DNA from: Chloroflexota bacterium
Lineage (GTDB): Bacteria > Chloroflexota > UBA6077 > FW602-bin22 > JACPRP01
DNA length: 64,000 bases
Assembly (NCBI GenBank): GCA_016189905.1
Contig: JACPRP010000125.1
Span: forward strand, 1-64,000
Reading direction: 5' to 3'
A program made the translations under genes and the position numbers. The notes below the pieces were generated by a model. The model saw only the letters and a list, made by a program, of their open reading frames with translations. It did not search any database and had not been told where the DNA came from. Shown in pieces: positions 16,095 to 24,774 of this stretch (positions are counted from its first letter, which is position 1; each line of letters starts with the position of its first letter).

Positions 16095-16655
16095 ATGTCG
16101 ATTGCCTGCGCTCCGGCCGCAGGGCCATCGCCCACTCCGTCGCCGACGACATCCGTGACCCAACGATCGCCAACACCAGAGGTGTCGATGGAAACGCCAA
16201 CGCCGCCCAAGCCAACCGAGACGCCGACACCGGTCGCTCCAACACAAACCCCGGCGTCGCCAGCCCCGCCGGAGACACCAACTCCTGTCCCGCCAACGCC
16301 AACCCCAACGGTGCCAACTCCGACGGAGACGCCAACCCAAATGACGCCTAATCCGACGGCGACACCAAAGCAGGCTTCATGTGAAAAAGTCGAAAGCCGA
16401 CTCTACGGGCTCACGGTCGCCGGGGACCCGTCCGCTTACGCCGCCAACAACCGCCTGCACTACGTCAACGGGTCTGTCCGCGCCATCATCGAGCTGGGGA
16501 GCCAGACCGATAGCTTGCCGGCCGGCTACGCGGTCACGGTTGAGGCGAAGCAGGGGGCGATGGTCCAGGCGCTGGTACCTGTCAGCGACCTTTGTAATCT
16601 TTCTAACGAGCCTGAGGTCCGCTTCGTTCGCGCCCCAATTGAGGCCGTGAGGTAG
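16095..16655 (+). CDS. Putative lipoprotein with long Pro/Thr linker
   Basis: Unrecognised secreted protein. Residues 8-85 are a Pro/Thr-rich linker of the TPTPxxP kind, followed by a compact domain of about 90 residues with two Cys (ASCEKV and SDLCNL). The only ATG (16095) falls inside what looks like a signal peptide: the open frame upstream reads AKPLLVGLGALAII before MSIAC, and SIAC could be a lipobox. No ATG, GTG or TTG lies in the open frame between the TGA at 15948 and 16095, so the start is either a rare codon or lost by a frameshift. The stop is 2 nt before the subtilase gene, so the two are co-translated and possibly work together at the cell surface. Confidence 0.65.
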   Translation: MSIACAPAAGPSPTPSPTTSVTQRSPTPEVSMETPTPPKPTETPTPVAPTQTPASPAPPETPTPVPPTPTPTVPTPTETPTQMTPNPTATPKQASCEKVESRLYGLTVAGDPSAYAANNRLHYVNGSVRAIIELGSQTDSLPAGYAVTVEAKQGAMVQALVPVSDLCNLSNEPEVRFVRAPIEAVR

Positions 16656-16657
16656 GG

Positions 16658-19342
16658 ATGCTAGTGAAGATGGTGTCTCTTCAGATCAGACTCGCCCGCA
16701 TCGTGGCCATCGCGTTCCTGGTCTCGGGCAGCATCCTACCCGTCGGCGCGGGCAGCGAATCATCTGGGCAGACGTCGCCTGAATCGGAGGCGCATTGGCG
16801 CTATCTGCCATCGTCTTTCAGAGCATTTGAGGGGCAGGCAAAGTATATTCGCGGGTCTTTGTATGGACGTGCCCGGGGCGAGCCGCCAACGCGGCAGGCC
16901 GCGGAGGCGAAGAAAGGGCATCCTAAGCTTGAACACGCGCTCGACGAGCTGGTTTCATATTATAGGGATGGAGGGCTCGCTCACGCGGTGGCGCTCGCCG
17001 AAGAGCGCGGCATCGCGCAAACACAGGGCGAAATCCGCGTGGTGATCGAGACCACCCAGGGTAGAATCGACGAGATTGCGACAATTGCCCGTTCGCTCGG
17101 CGCGAAGGAAGAAACGCGTCACGAGAATCTCCTCCAGATGCGCGCCCCGATCAGCGTGCTGACCGAGCTAGCGGACCTACCAGGCGTCAATTTCATCAGG
17201 CAGCCGTTCAGGGCCCGCTTCCCATCGACGGGACCAACTGGCAACACGGCCTCTTCCGATTGGGATAACAGGCAACTGTCTGTGGTGATCAGCGAGGGGG
17301 TGCAGGCCATCGGCGCCGACGTCTGGCAAAACGCTGGGTTTCGCGGACAGGGAGTCAGGATCGCCATCGTGGACGTCGGGTTCTCGGGCTATCAGTCTTT
17401 GCTCGGAGCCGAGCTGCCGGCCTCGGTGGCCACAAGGTCGTTTCGCGCTGACGGCGACATCACAGGCGGTGGTGAGCGCCACGGAACGGCAGTGGCCGAA
17501 ATCGTGCACTCGGTCGCTCCCGACGCCGAACTGCTCCTGATCAATTTCGACACAGACGTGGAGTGGGGCAACGCCCTGGATTTCGTCATCTCACAAGGCG
17601 TAGACGTCGCGTCGTCTTCGGTTGGTTTTCTCTTCGGGCCATTGGATGGAACTGGATTCTTTGCTCAGAAGGTCAACGCCGTCAGAGATGCCGGCATTTT
17701 CTGGGCGCAGTCGGCGGGAAACTACGCGACAGAGCACTGGCAGGGGAGCTTCAGCGATCTAGATGGCAACGCCAAGCTTGAATTTGCGCCCGGCGCGGAG
17801 CTGAACGCCTTCAGCGTACCACCCGATAGTGCGATAGCTATCTTTCTGAGTTGGGATGATTGGCCAGCTTCGAGCCAGGATTACGATCTTTTGCTGTTCG
17901 CGCAGAACAATGGCCAATGGGTGCTGGTGGATCAATCGACGACCGTCCAATCCGGCACGCAACCACCTTTTGAGGCGATCGTTGGGAGAACCGGTTCTGG
18001 GGGCACGTTCGGCGTCGCGATCGAGGAATCCTCCGCCACTCGCAACGTTCAATTTCAATTATACGCGCCCGGCTTCGACCTGCAGTTCCAGGTAGCCGCG
18101 ACCAGCCTGGTGCCGCCAGCCGATTCACCGGGCGCCGTGACCGCTGGCGCCGTTCGCGTCGGCACCAATGAGTTGGAGACATTCAGCTCTCAAGGACCCA
18201 CCACCGACGGCAGGGCAAAGCCCGATCTGGTGTCACCCAACGGGGTTTCCACCGCCACTTACGGCTTGCAGCGTTTCTTCGGCACATCGGCCTCAGCGCC
18301 TCATCTGGCCGGAGCGGCCGCGCTCGTTAAGTCCGCGAATCCAGCGCTGGGGACGGTGGACATTCAAGCATTCCTCGAGCAGCGAGCGGTAGAACTGGGG
18401 CCGCCCGGTAAAGACGACAGCTTTGGCGCCGGACGGCTCGATCTGGGACCCCCAGTCGGCGCACAACCCGGTCCGGCGCCGGGTCCGGACCCGGGTCCGG
18501 CTCCCGAGTTGAACGCTGTGGACGCCAAGATCGAAATAGTCTTCCCGCACGACGCAGCCGGGAACCCGACCAGTGTTAGCGGTGGCACCCTCGCCAACGT
18601 CGGCGCGTTCCTATTCTTTCCCAACTCGCTGGAGCCGGTGCCGTGTAGCTTCAACAACCCACTACGTCTCTTCCGATCGCTCAACAACGAGGTAGCGGAG
18701 GAGGTGGGAGCGGCAACCCCTCAAAGCGTCACGATAGCTGGCAGGCAAACTTTGCTCTGGCAGTTCGACGACGTGGATGTCGCGCAGGCGATCGACCCGT
18801 CGAACAAGTATTACTTCTTCATGAGCGTCGACGGGGTCCCCTCGAACACGAACGTCTGGTCGCACGGCGAAGACGCGCGCACCAGCTTCCCGCAGCAGGA
18901 CGCCATCGCCGGGCTCGGGCCGTTGGGGTCCGAAGTCGACGCCAGAATCGAGGTCGTTTTTCCCCATGACGCGCAGGGCAATCCGAGACCCGTCGCCGAG
19001 GCGGACTTCGTGAATCTTGGCGTCGACGTGTTCACAGCCGGCACGCTTGTATCGGCGCCCGCCGACGCAGAGCTAACGGTGCGGCTGTATCGGTCGCTGA
19101 ATAACGATATCGAGGAGTTCGTCGGAGTAGCAAAGAAGCAGATCGTCTCGGACGGTGGGGTGAGCCACCCTCGCTGGCTACTCGACGACATCGACGTCTC
19201 GGCAGCCAAGAATCCGCTCAACAAGTATTACTTCCGTGTGGCCGTGGACGGGTTCGCCACACGCTCGAACACCTGGAGCCACGGCTCGGACGCGCGAACG
19301 ATCTTTCCGGAGCAAGATATCCCGACGTCGAGTTGCCGGTGA
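16658..19342 (+). CDS. Secreted subtilisin-like serine protease (S8) with two C-terminal repeats
   Basis: Extracellular serine protease of 894 aa. Residues 1-32 form a signal peptide (RIVAIAFLVSGSILPVGAG). The catalytic triad is visible: Asp about 239 (IAIVDVGFSGY), His about 275 (GGERHGTAVAEI) and Ser about 544 (FGTSASAPHLAG), with oxyanion Asn about 355 (SAGNYA). A propeptide-like region covers about 40-200. After a PGPAPGPDPGPAP linker come two related domains of about 125 aa, each starting VDA(K/R)IE(I/V)VFPHDA and ending WSHG(E/S)DAR. The gene begins 2 nt after the lipoprotein gene, implying coupling. The insertion between His and Ser blocks includes a jelly-roll-like stretch. Substrate unknown. 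Confidence 0.93.
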   Translation: MLVKMVSLQIRLARIVAIAFLVSGSILPVGAGSESSGQTSPESEAHWRYLPSSFRAFEGQAKYIRGSLYGRARGEPPTRQAAEAKKGHPKLEHALDELVSYYRDGGLAHAVALAEERGIAQTQGEIRVVIETTQGRIDEIATIARSLGAKEETRHENLLQMRAPISVLTELADLPGVNFIRQPFRARFPSTGPTGNTASSDWDNRQLSVVISEGVQAIGADVWQNAGFRGQGVRIAIVDVGFSGYQSLLGAELPASVATRSFRADGDITGGGERHGTAVAEIVHSVAPDAELLLINFDTDVEWGNALDFVISQGVDVASSSVGFLFGPLDGTGFFAQKVNAVRDAGIFWAQSAGNYATEHWQGSFSDLDGNAKLEFAPGAELNAFSVPPDSAIAIFLSWDDWPASSQDYDLLLFAQNNGQWVLVDQSTTVQSGTQPPFEAIVGRTGSGGTFGVAIEESSATRNVQFQLYAPGFDLQFQVAATSLVPPADSPGAVTAGAVRVGTNELETFSSQGPTTDGRAKPDLVSPNGVSTATYGLQRFFGTSASAPHLAGAAALVKSANPALGTVDIQAFLEQRAVELGPPGKDDSFGAGRLDLGPPVGAQPGPAPGPDPGPAPELNAVDAKIEIVFPHDAAGNPTSVSGGTLANVGAFLFFPNSLEPVPCSFNNPLRLFRSLNNEVAEEVGAATPQSVTIAGRQTLLWQFDDVDVAQAIDPSNKYYFFMSVDGVPSNTNVWSHGEDARTSFPQQDAIAGLGPLGSEVDARIEVVFPHDAQGNPRPVAEADFVNLGVDVFTAGTLVSAPADAELTVRLYRSLNNDIEEFVGVAKKQIVSDGGVSHPRWLLDDIDVSAAKNPLNKYYFRVAVDGFATRSNTWSHGSDARTIFPEQDIPTSSCR

Positions 19343-19468
19343 GACTCTTCGCTCCAAGTAGTCTGATTAGGCGTGGTCCGCACGCGGGAACAGACCTCAG
19401 AATAGAGGCCAACCCATCCTCTTACGATATCAGGTAAGCGTTCAACAACCTCGTAGCCGAACAGAATC

Positions 19469-19812
19469 TCATCTGTCATCTTTCTGTTTGTTCATTGGCA
19501 AGGGTGCCGATGGTTGAAGTTCAGACTTCAGGCTGTAGAAGACATTCCTCGCCCGCTCAGCGTCCATCAGCCGTGGCTCCACAAAGGTATTGAGCACGCG
19601 AGCTCGATACTCGAAGTAATCCCTCAGGTTGACACCAAGCTCTGTTGGCCATCCACGCACGTCATCATAAAGGCGGACATTGCTCAATCCGATTGCCCGC
19701 ATAGCTGCCATATTTTCTTTATCGAATGAGTTTTTATCTGCTTCGTGCTACGGTCGGTATAGCCACGCTGCTCACTAATGGTCCGTACGTAGGCCCAGAA
19801 CTCCAATGGCAT
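19469..19812 (-). pseudogene. Frameshifted and truncated gene downstream of an XRE regulator
   Basis: The minus strand starts MPLEFWAYVRTISEQRGYTD (ATG 19812) and runs into a stop at 19684, while the next frame continues AAMRAIGLSNVRLYDD and later PRLMDAERARNVFYSL and LPMNKQK to 19469. A single missing A in the AAAGAAAAT run near 19708-19714 would join them. The joined N-terminus resembles, from memory, a family found beside XRE regulators in restriction-like or toxin loci; this is not certain. After MNKQK the expected rest is absent: a short overlapping ORF (19228-19479) follows, which lies partly inside the subtilase gene. Best read as the remains of a larger gene. Confidence 0.55.
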
Positions 19813-19868
19813 CTTTGAGAAACGGCTATCCGGAAGCATCACTCTCCTTCAGGCAGGCGCTCTTCGAG

Positions 19869-20105
19869 TTATCGCAGGAATTCCGCCAATGGGACACCCA
19901 GCGCGGCACAAATCTGACGAAGCTCCAGCACATCGAGTCGGCGCTCCCCAGATTCGTACTTGCTCACGAAAGATTGCGGCTCACTGATTCTAGAAGCAAG
20001 GTCCTGCTGGCGCAAGTCCGCTCTCTGCCGCACCTCGCGCAGCAACTCTTGAAAAGTGATTTGTTGTCGCCTAAAACGCTTTTTTCCATCGTCCTTCCCA
20101 CGCAC
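19869..20105 (-). CDS. XRE-family helix-turn-helix regulator
   Basis: Small DNA-binding protein, 78 aa. The HTH is plain: LREVRQRADLRQQDLASRI followed by SEPQSFVSKYESGERRLDVLELRQICAALGVPLAEFL. The reading frame would continue LEERLPEGE after the TAA at 19869, so the last nine residues may have been lost by a GAA to TAA change. The GTG start at 20105 has no clear ribosome binding site and lies only about 10 bp from the end of the IS element, which may have removed the native promoter and N-terminus. It probably regulated the broken gene downstream, like a C-protein or antitoxin. Confidence 0.82.
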   Translation of the reverse strand: MRGKDDGKKRFRRQQITFQELLREVRQRADLRQQDLASRISEPQSFVSKYESGERRLDVLELRQICAALGVPLAEFLR

Positions 20106-20114
20106 CGTGTATTC

Positions 20115-21458
20115 CAGGGCGCATGCGTTCTAAATAGGGGGTAACAAAAAAGGCTCTTCTTTGGTAAGATGTTTATGCCCAAATAAACGACCCCACCAAG
20201 GAGAGCCCAAATGCAGTATAAGACTCCATCCGCTTCCTTGGCAAGGCCTTCTGGAACATCCGTCGCAACACCGTCTCCAATTCGCGCATTGCCTGTCGAT
20301 TTATTCGCCGCCATCGCCTCCGTGCCCGATCCCCGCCGCCGCCAGGGCGTTCGGTTTCCCCTGCCCGCCGTCCTCGCTTTAGCCGCCGCAGCTATTCTTT
20401 GCAATCACCTCTCGGTCCTAGCGATCGCTGAGTGGGGGACATCTCAGTCGGCTGATCTGCTGCGGACGCTTGGTTTCCGAAAAGGGGTTAGCCCTCACCA
20501 AACGACGCTTCAACGCCTCTTTGCCAAGATCAACCCGGATCATCTCTCGATAGCGCTAAGCGGCTACTTTGGTAAAACCACTTCCTCGCCCCAAGGGCGT
20601 CCTCACGGCAGCCAAGGCGTAGCTATCGACGGCAAGGCCCAGCGCGGCCGTCTCGCCTTCGATTCCTCCGGTTGCCCGGTCCACGCCTTGAGCGCTCTCT
20701 TGCACGACCTTGGCATCGTGCTCGCTCACGAACCCATCGAAAACCACGGCCCGAACGACAAGGCCGAGGCAGAACTCACTGTTGCCCCTGCTCTCATCGG
20801 GCGCATCGATTGGCAAGGGCGCGTGATGACCGCGGACGCGCTTTTATGTCAGCGCAATCTCTGTCAACAAGTGCTTCAAGCTAAAGGCGACTACCTACTG
20901 ACCGTAAAAGAAAACCAGCACACTCTCTACGAGGATATTCGCCTGCTCTTCGATCCGCCTCTTGATACGTTGCCTTTGGATGACCGACGCGAAGCACAGA
21001 CCATGGACAACGGCCACGGGCGGCACAATGATACTCGCCGGCTCATCGCCTCGACCGACGCCGTCGGCTACATTAATTGGCCAGGGCTGGCCCAGGTATT
21101 CCGTCTGGAGAGGTCTTGGGAAGAGCACGGTGAGACAAAGCGAGAGGTGCAATACGGCATCACCAGCTTGCCGCCAAAGGTCGCCGACCCCGCCAGATTG
21201 CTGGAACTCAAGCGGGGACACTGGCAGATAGAGAACAGGCTGCACTACATCAAAGACGTCACCTTGGGTGAAGACCGCAGCCTCATCCATCGTGGCAATG
21301 GTGCGTCAGTTATGGCGCTACTACGTGATCTTGCCATTAGCCTCTTGCGCCATAATGGGCACCGAGCCATTGCACCACGCTTACGTTCCAATAGTCGTCA
21401 TCCAAGCCAAGCTGTGGCTCTAATCATAGGGGTTGCGGCATAGAACGCATACGCCCTG
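20115..21458 (+). mobile_element. Complete ISAs1-type insertion sequence, 1344 bp
   Basis: Imperfect terminal inverted repeats of 18 bp bound the element: the left end CAGGGCGCATGCGTTCTA (20115-20132) matches the reverse complement of 21441-21458 at 17 of 18 positions. One intact transposase gene fills most of it. No clear target duplication was seen in the flanks. It is inserted just upstream of the XRE gene. Confidence 0.88.
20211..21443 (+). CDS. ISAs1 family DDE transposase
   Basis: Transposase, 410 aa and apparently intact. The N-terminal block (about 35-70), AIASVPDPRRRQGVRFPLPA then LALAAAAILC, is the usual DDE-associated domain of ISAs1. Catalytic acidic residues can be placed at IDGKAQRG (first Asp), VMTADALLCQ (second Asp) and GHWQIENRLHYIKD (Glu). 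It starts at ATG 20211 after AAGGAGAG, about 6 nt upstream. The element may still be mobile. Confidence 0.94.
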   Translation: MQYKTPSASLARPSGTSVATPSPIRALPVDLFAAIASVPDPRRRQGVRFPLPAVLALAAAAILCNHLSVLAIAEWGTSQSADLLRTLGFRKGVSPHQTTLQRLFAKINPDHLSIALSGYFGKTTSSPQGRPHGSQGVAIDGKAQRGRLAFDSSGCPVHALSALLHDLGIVLAHEPIENHGPNDKAEAELTVAPALIGRIDWQGRVMTADALLCQRNLCQQVLQAKGDYLLTVKENQHTLYEDIRLLFDPPLDTLPLDDRREAQTMDNGHGRHNDTRRLIASTDAVGYINWPGLAQVFRLERSWEEHGETKREVQYGITSLPPKVADPARLLELKRGHWQIENRLHYIKDVTLGEDRSLIHRGNGASVMALLRDLAISLLRHNGHRAIAPRLRSNSRHPSQAVALIIGVAA

Positions 21459-21501
21459 CTGCGTGATATGCACTTACTTCCAACCCACATCCCCAATGAT
21501 A

Positions 21502-21536
21502 TATAATAGTTAAGCCGCCTGTTACAGGCTCAGGAG
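21502..21536 (+). promoter_or_regulatory. Candidate -10 box and ribosome binding site of rpe
   Basis: A perfect TATAAT (21502-21507) lies 40 bp before the rpe start, but no good -35 is visible at the right distance. Between it and the AGGAGG ribosome binding site (21531-21536) a small hairpin GCCTG-TTA-CAGGC can form. Confidence 0.4.
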
Positions 21537-21546
21537 GATTTGCAGG

Positions 21547-22221
21547 ATGGGAAGCACGCAGATCAAGATATCTCCCTCGATTCTATCGGCTGATTTCGGT
21601 CGGTTGGGCGAACAGATCGCCGAAGTCGAGCGACTGGGAACGGTCGACCGCATCCACGTGGACGTCATGGACGGGCATTTCGTGCCGAATATAACCATCG
21701 GCCCCATCGTCGTCCAGGCCATTCGACCACGAACGAAGCTCAAGCTGGAAGTTCATTTGATGATAGAGTCCCCGGGGGCCTTCGTGGAATCTTTCATCGA
21801 TGCCGGCGCCGATATTCTGGTCGTCCATTTTGAAGCCTGCCCCCATCTGCATCGTGAAATCGAAGTCATCAAGCAGCGTGGTACCAAGGCCGGCGTTGCC
21901 ATCAACCCCGCGACACCTCTCGCGAGCATCGGCGAGATAGCTGACTACGTCGATCAGGTCCTCCTGATGACCGTGAATCCCGGTTTTGGCGGGCAACGCT
22001 TCATCGAAGGCGTTTTACCCAAGATCCGGCAGATGCGGGACCTGGCCCGCGAGAGGAATCTCGCCGCCGAGATAGCCGTCGACGGCGGCATCAACGCGGC
22101 GAACGCCCCGAAGGCGGTGGCCGCTGGCGCGCAGGTCCTCGTCACCGGCTCGGCGGTTTTCTTTCATCCTCAAGGAATCGAGCTCGCGATTCAAGAAATC
22201 CTCGGGAGCGTGGCGCAGTAG
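21547..22221 (+). CDS. rpe: Ribulose-phosphate 3-epimerase
   Basis: Interconverts ribulose-5-phosphate and xylulose-5-phosphate in the pentose phosphate and Calvin pathways. The 224-aa (beta/alpha)8 protein has all family marks: ISPSILSADFGRLGEQI, the metal and catalytic block RIHVDVMDGHFVPNITIGP, LEVHLMIESP, MTVNPGFGGQRFIEGVLPKI, and the phosphate loop VDGGINAANA with VTGSAVF. The ATG at 21547 has AGGAGG 10 nt upstream. It follows the IS element directly and precedes a membrane protease gene on the same strand. Confidence 0.97.
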   Translation: MGSTQIKISPSILSADFGRLGEQIAEVERLGTVDRIHVDVMDGHFVPNITIGPIVVQAIRPRTKLKLEVHLMIESPGAFVESFIDAGADILVVHFEACPHLHREIEVIKQRGTKAGVAINPATPLASIGEIADYVDQVLLMTVNPGFGGQRFIEGVLPKIRQMRDLARERNLAAEIAVDGGINAANAPKAVAAGAQVLVTGSAVFFHPQGIELAIQEILGSVAQ

Positions 22222-22281
22222 CATCGAGAGCCTGCGCGCCAGCTCATTAATCGTGCCAGCCCAAGAAAGCAAAACTTGTTA

Positions 22282-22317
22282 CCCTATCTCCCTTCTCTCT
22301 CCCTATCTCCCTTCTCT
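22282..22317. repeat. Pyrimidine-rich 19-bp direct repeat
   Basis: CCCTATCTCCCTTCTCT occurs at 22282-22298 and again at 22301-22317 in the gap between rpe and the protease gene. Strongly pyrimidine-biased on the plus strand. No promoter was recognised. Confidence 0.7.
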
Positions 22318-22427
22318 TATGAACCATCCTATGCCTGCCGTGACCTGGCACAGATTATGCAGACTAGTCTCTGCGGCCCTCCGGTCGTCGAGGACTCGAT
22401 GGCCGCTGAGGGGGGAGGTGTGAGGGA

Positions 22428-23552
22428 ATGCAAAGCTCGTTTCGTCTGGGCAACATCTTTGGCATTGACATTGGCATACATTATACGTGGCTGTTCGTCT
22501 TCGCTCTGGTCACGTGGTCGCTCGCCGCGCTGGTCTTCCCGCAAACATTCCAGGGCTGGTCGACTGCCGCATACTGGACGGTTGGCGCGATAGCTGCGCT
22601 GCTCCTTTTCGTGTCGGTTCTCGTACACGAGTTGGCACATTCACTGGTGGCGAAGAGGGAGGGGCTTCCTGTCGCGAGTATCACTCTATTCATTTTCGGT
22701 GGGGTCTCCAACATTCAAAAAGAGGCTACCCGACCCCGCGACGAGTTCCTGATGGCCTTCGTCGGCCCCCTTTCCAGCCTGGTGATCGGCGTGGTTATGA
22801 CCATTCTGGCCCTGCTGCTCAGCAACGCCAACCAGCAGGTGTTCGCTATAGTCTCGTACCTGGCAGGAATCAACATACTACTGGCAGCCTTCAATCTGGT
22901 CCCAGCTTTCCCTCTCGACGGGGGGCGCGTGTTGCGTGCCATCCTATGGTGGTGGACGGGTAGCATGATGCGCGCCACCCGAATCGCATCCATCGCCGGG
23001 CAGGTCTTCGCCTACCTGATAATTTTCATAGGCTTGCTTTTCGTGTTCCGTGGCGACATCATCGGTGGTCTGTGGCTGGTATTCATCGGCTGGTTCCTTA
23101 ACAACGCCGCTGAGAGCAGCTATAAGCAGCTTGCCACGCAGCAGCTCCTCCGAGGCATCCCAGTAAGGAACATAATGACCAAGGACCTGCAGACTACCAG
23201 CCCTGACATTACAGTGCGAGAACTGATCGAGAGATACATTCTGCCCGGCAGCATCCGTGCACTGCCCGTCGTGCGAGATTCTCGCATGGTCGGCCTCGTG
23301 ACGCTGAGCGACGTGCAGCACGTCCCACAAGAGGAATGGGATAACGTCCGCGTCGAGGAGATCATGACCCCCAGGGAGAAACTCCACGTACTGACGCCCC
23401 GGGATGATATCAACATGGCTCTCGAATCGTTGGGGGAACAAGACCTGAACCAACTGCCCGTCGTGGACGACGGAAGGGTCATCGGTATGGTGACGCGGGG
23501 ACACATCATCAGGTTCATGCAGGTCAGGGAAGAGCTAGGGGTTAGAAAGTAA
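22428..23552 (+). CDS. Site-2 protease family zinc metalloprotease with two CBS domains
   Basis: Intramembrane metalloprotease (M50, SpoIVFB-like), 374 aa. The zinc motif HELAH lies in the third membrane segment (VLVHELAHSLVAK) and the third ligand in NLVPAFPLDGGRVLRA. About six hydrophobic segments fill residues 10-225. The C-terminal 140 residues are a CBS pair (IPVRNIMTKDL..., VEEIMTPREKLHVL...), which in this subfamily binds adenine nucleotides and may gate the protease. GGGGAGGTG lies about 10 nt before ATG 22428. Targets of such enzymes are usually anti-sigma factors or other membrane-bound regulators; none is adjacent. The 3' end overlaps the convergent nagA by 18 bp. Confidence 0.94.
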   Translation: MQSSFRLGNIFGIDIGIHYTWLFVFALVTWSLAALVFPQTFQGWSTAAYWTVGAIAALLLFVSVLVHELAHSLVAKREGLPVASITLFIFGGVSNIQKEATRPRDEFLMAFVGPLSSLVIGVVMTILALLLSNANQQVFAIVSYLAGINILLAAFNLVPAFPLDGGRVLRAILWWWTGSMMRATRIASIAGQVFAYLIIFIGLLFVFRGDIIGGLWLVFIGWFLNNAAESSYKQLATQQLLRGIPVRNIMTKDLQTTSPDITVRELIERYILPGSIRALPVVRDSRMVGLVTLSDVQHVPQEEWDNVRVEEIMTPREKLHVLTPRDDINMALESLGEQDLNQLPVVDDGRVIGMVTRGHIIRFMQVREELGVRK

Positions 23553-24773
23553 GCGATCTGGCCTCGTGTAGACGACGCGGCCCTGGACCATCGTCAGACA
23601 AACGCAGAAAGCATCGTCCAGGACGACGATATCCGCATCCCTCCCGACCTCTAGCGTGCCGCTATTGAGCGAAAGCACCCGCGCCGGCGTGCGGGAGGCG
23701 GTGTTCAAAGCGACCTCAAGCGGCAACCCGGTCATTTCGACCAGCCTTCGCAGCGCTGAATCCAGCGGCGTTATGCTTCCCGCCAGGGCGCCACTCTCAA
23801 GGGCCGCCGTCCTGCCGTCGCCGACTACACTCTGACCAAGCCACGTGTGGGCGCCTGGCGGCAAATCCGCCAGAGGCATGACATCGCTCACCAGGCAGGT
23901 ACGCTCAACCCCCTTTAACCGGAGAATGAGACCAACGACGGCTGGATGAAGATGATAGCCATCGGCGATCAGCTCCACCGTTATCTCGTCACGATAGAGC
24001 GCCGCGCCGGCTGCCCCTGGCTGACGGTGATGGAACTGCCGCATCGCGTTAAACGTATGCGTGGCATGACGCAGGCCATTTCGGGCCGCCTCTGTGACCT
24101 GCTCGAACGACGCGGCGGAGTGCCCGACCGAAGGTATGACGCCCTGCGACGACAACCATGATATAAGCTCCAGCGCACCGTCTAGCTCCGGAGCGATCGT
24201 CACCATGCGAACCTTGCCGCGTCCAGCCAGCAGCAGCTCGCCTGCCTCACCTCGGTTCGGCAGACGAAAGAACCGTGGGTCCAGCGCTCCCGCGTAGTGT
24301 GACGAGATGTAAGGCCCTTCAAGATGGATCCCGACGATCCTCGCGCCCCACTCGCCGCGTCGTCTCTTGAGGACGGAAATACGTCGCGAGGAGGGCGTTA
24401 CTTCGGCCACGGATTTCTGTGTCGATAGGTCGGCCGCGGTGGCGACTCTCTCGATCGCCGTCAGCAAGCTAGAGTGAGGGGCGGCGATCAGAGTGGCGAC
24501 GAAAGCAGTGACGCCGTGCTCCGCGAGCGCCCGGGAAATCGAGGCGAGATCGCCATCGGCGACATCCTGCCCCCTGATGCCGTGAACGTGCAGGTCGATC
24601 AGGCCGGGGACAACGCTCATTCCGGTAACGTCGATCACCTCAGCATCGGATGGTAGGGTGAGCGCCGGCCGGGCGCCGAGCGCTTCTATCCGGCCTTCAC
24701 GCACCACGACACAGCCATCGTCAACCAAACAATCGGAAGCGAAAACCTTTCCGCCAGTCAGGCAGATACGCAT
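23535..24773 (-). CDS. nagA: N-acetylglucosamine-6-phosphate deacetylase
   Basis: Removes acetate from GlcNAc-6-phosphate to give glucosamine-6-phosphate, the substrate of NagB in the same operon. The start at ATG 24773 (TAGcATG, one base after the upstream stop) gives 412 aa; the 53 extra residues of the track ORF are antisense-like leader. Metal and catalytic sites are present: DLHVHG, HLEGPYIS, SVGHSAAS, HATHTFNAM and the catalytic Asp in VSDVMPLAD. Residues about 117-144 (STQKSVAEVTPSSRRISVLK and on) sit between conserved blocks and are longer than in typical NagA. They could be another repeat-derived insertion, but no second copy of this stretch is in the window. Last gene of the operon. 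Confidence 0.94.
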   Translation of the reverse strand: MRICLTGGKVFASDCLVDDGCVVVREGRIEALGARPALTLPSDAEVIDVTGMSVVPGLIDLHVHGIRGQDVADGDLASISRALAEHGVTAFVATLIAAPHSSLLTAIERVATAADLSTQKSVAEVTPSSRRISVLKRRRGEWGARIVGIHLEGPYISSHYAGALDPRFFRLPNRGEAGELLLAGRGKVRMVTIAPELDGALELISWLSSQGVIPSVGHSAASFEQVTEAARNGLRHATHTFNAMRQFHHRQPGAAGAALYRDEITVELIADGYHLHPAVVGLILRLKGVERTCLVSDVMPLADLPPGAHTWLGQSVVGDGRTAALESGALAGSITPLDSALRRLVEMTGLPLEVALNTASRTPARVLSLNSGTLEVGRDADIVVLDDAFCVCLTMVQGRVVYTRPDRLLSNP

Positions 24774-24774
24774 G

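Noticed and set aside
24340-24425. Fourth repeat-derived insertion, in nagA
   Set aside because: The segment is longer than usual and basic, but no second copy or clear palindrome was found, so it was not claimed as an insertion.
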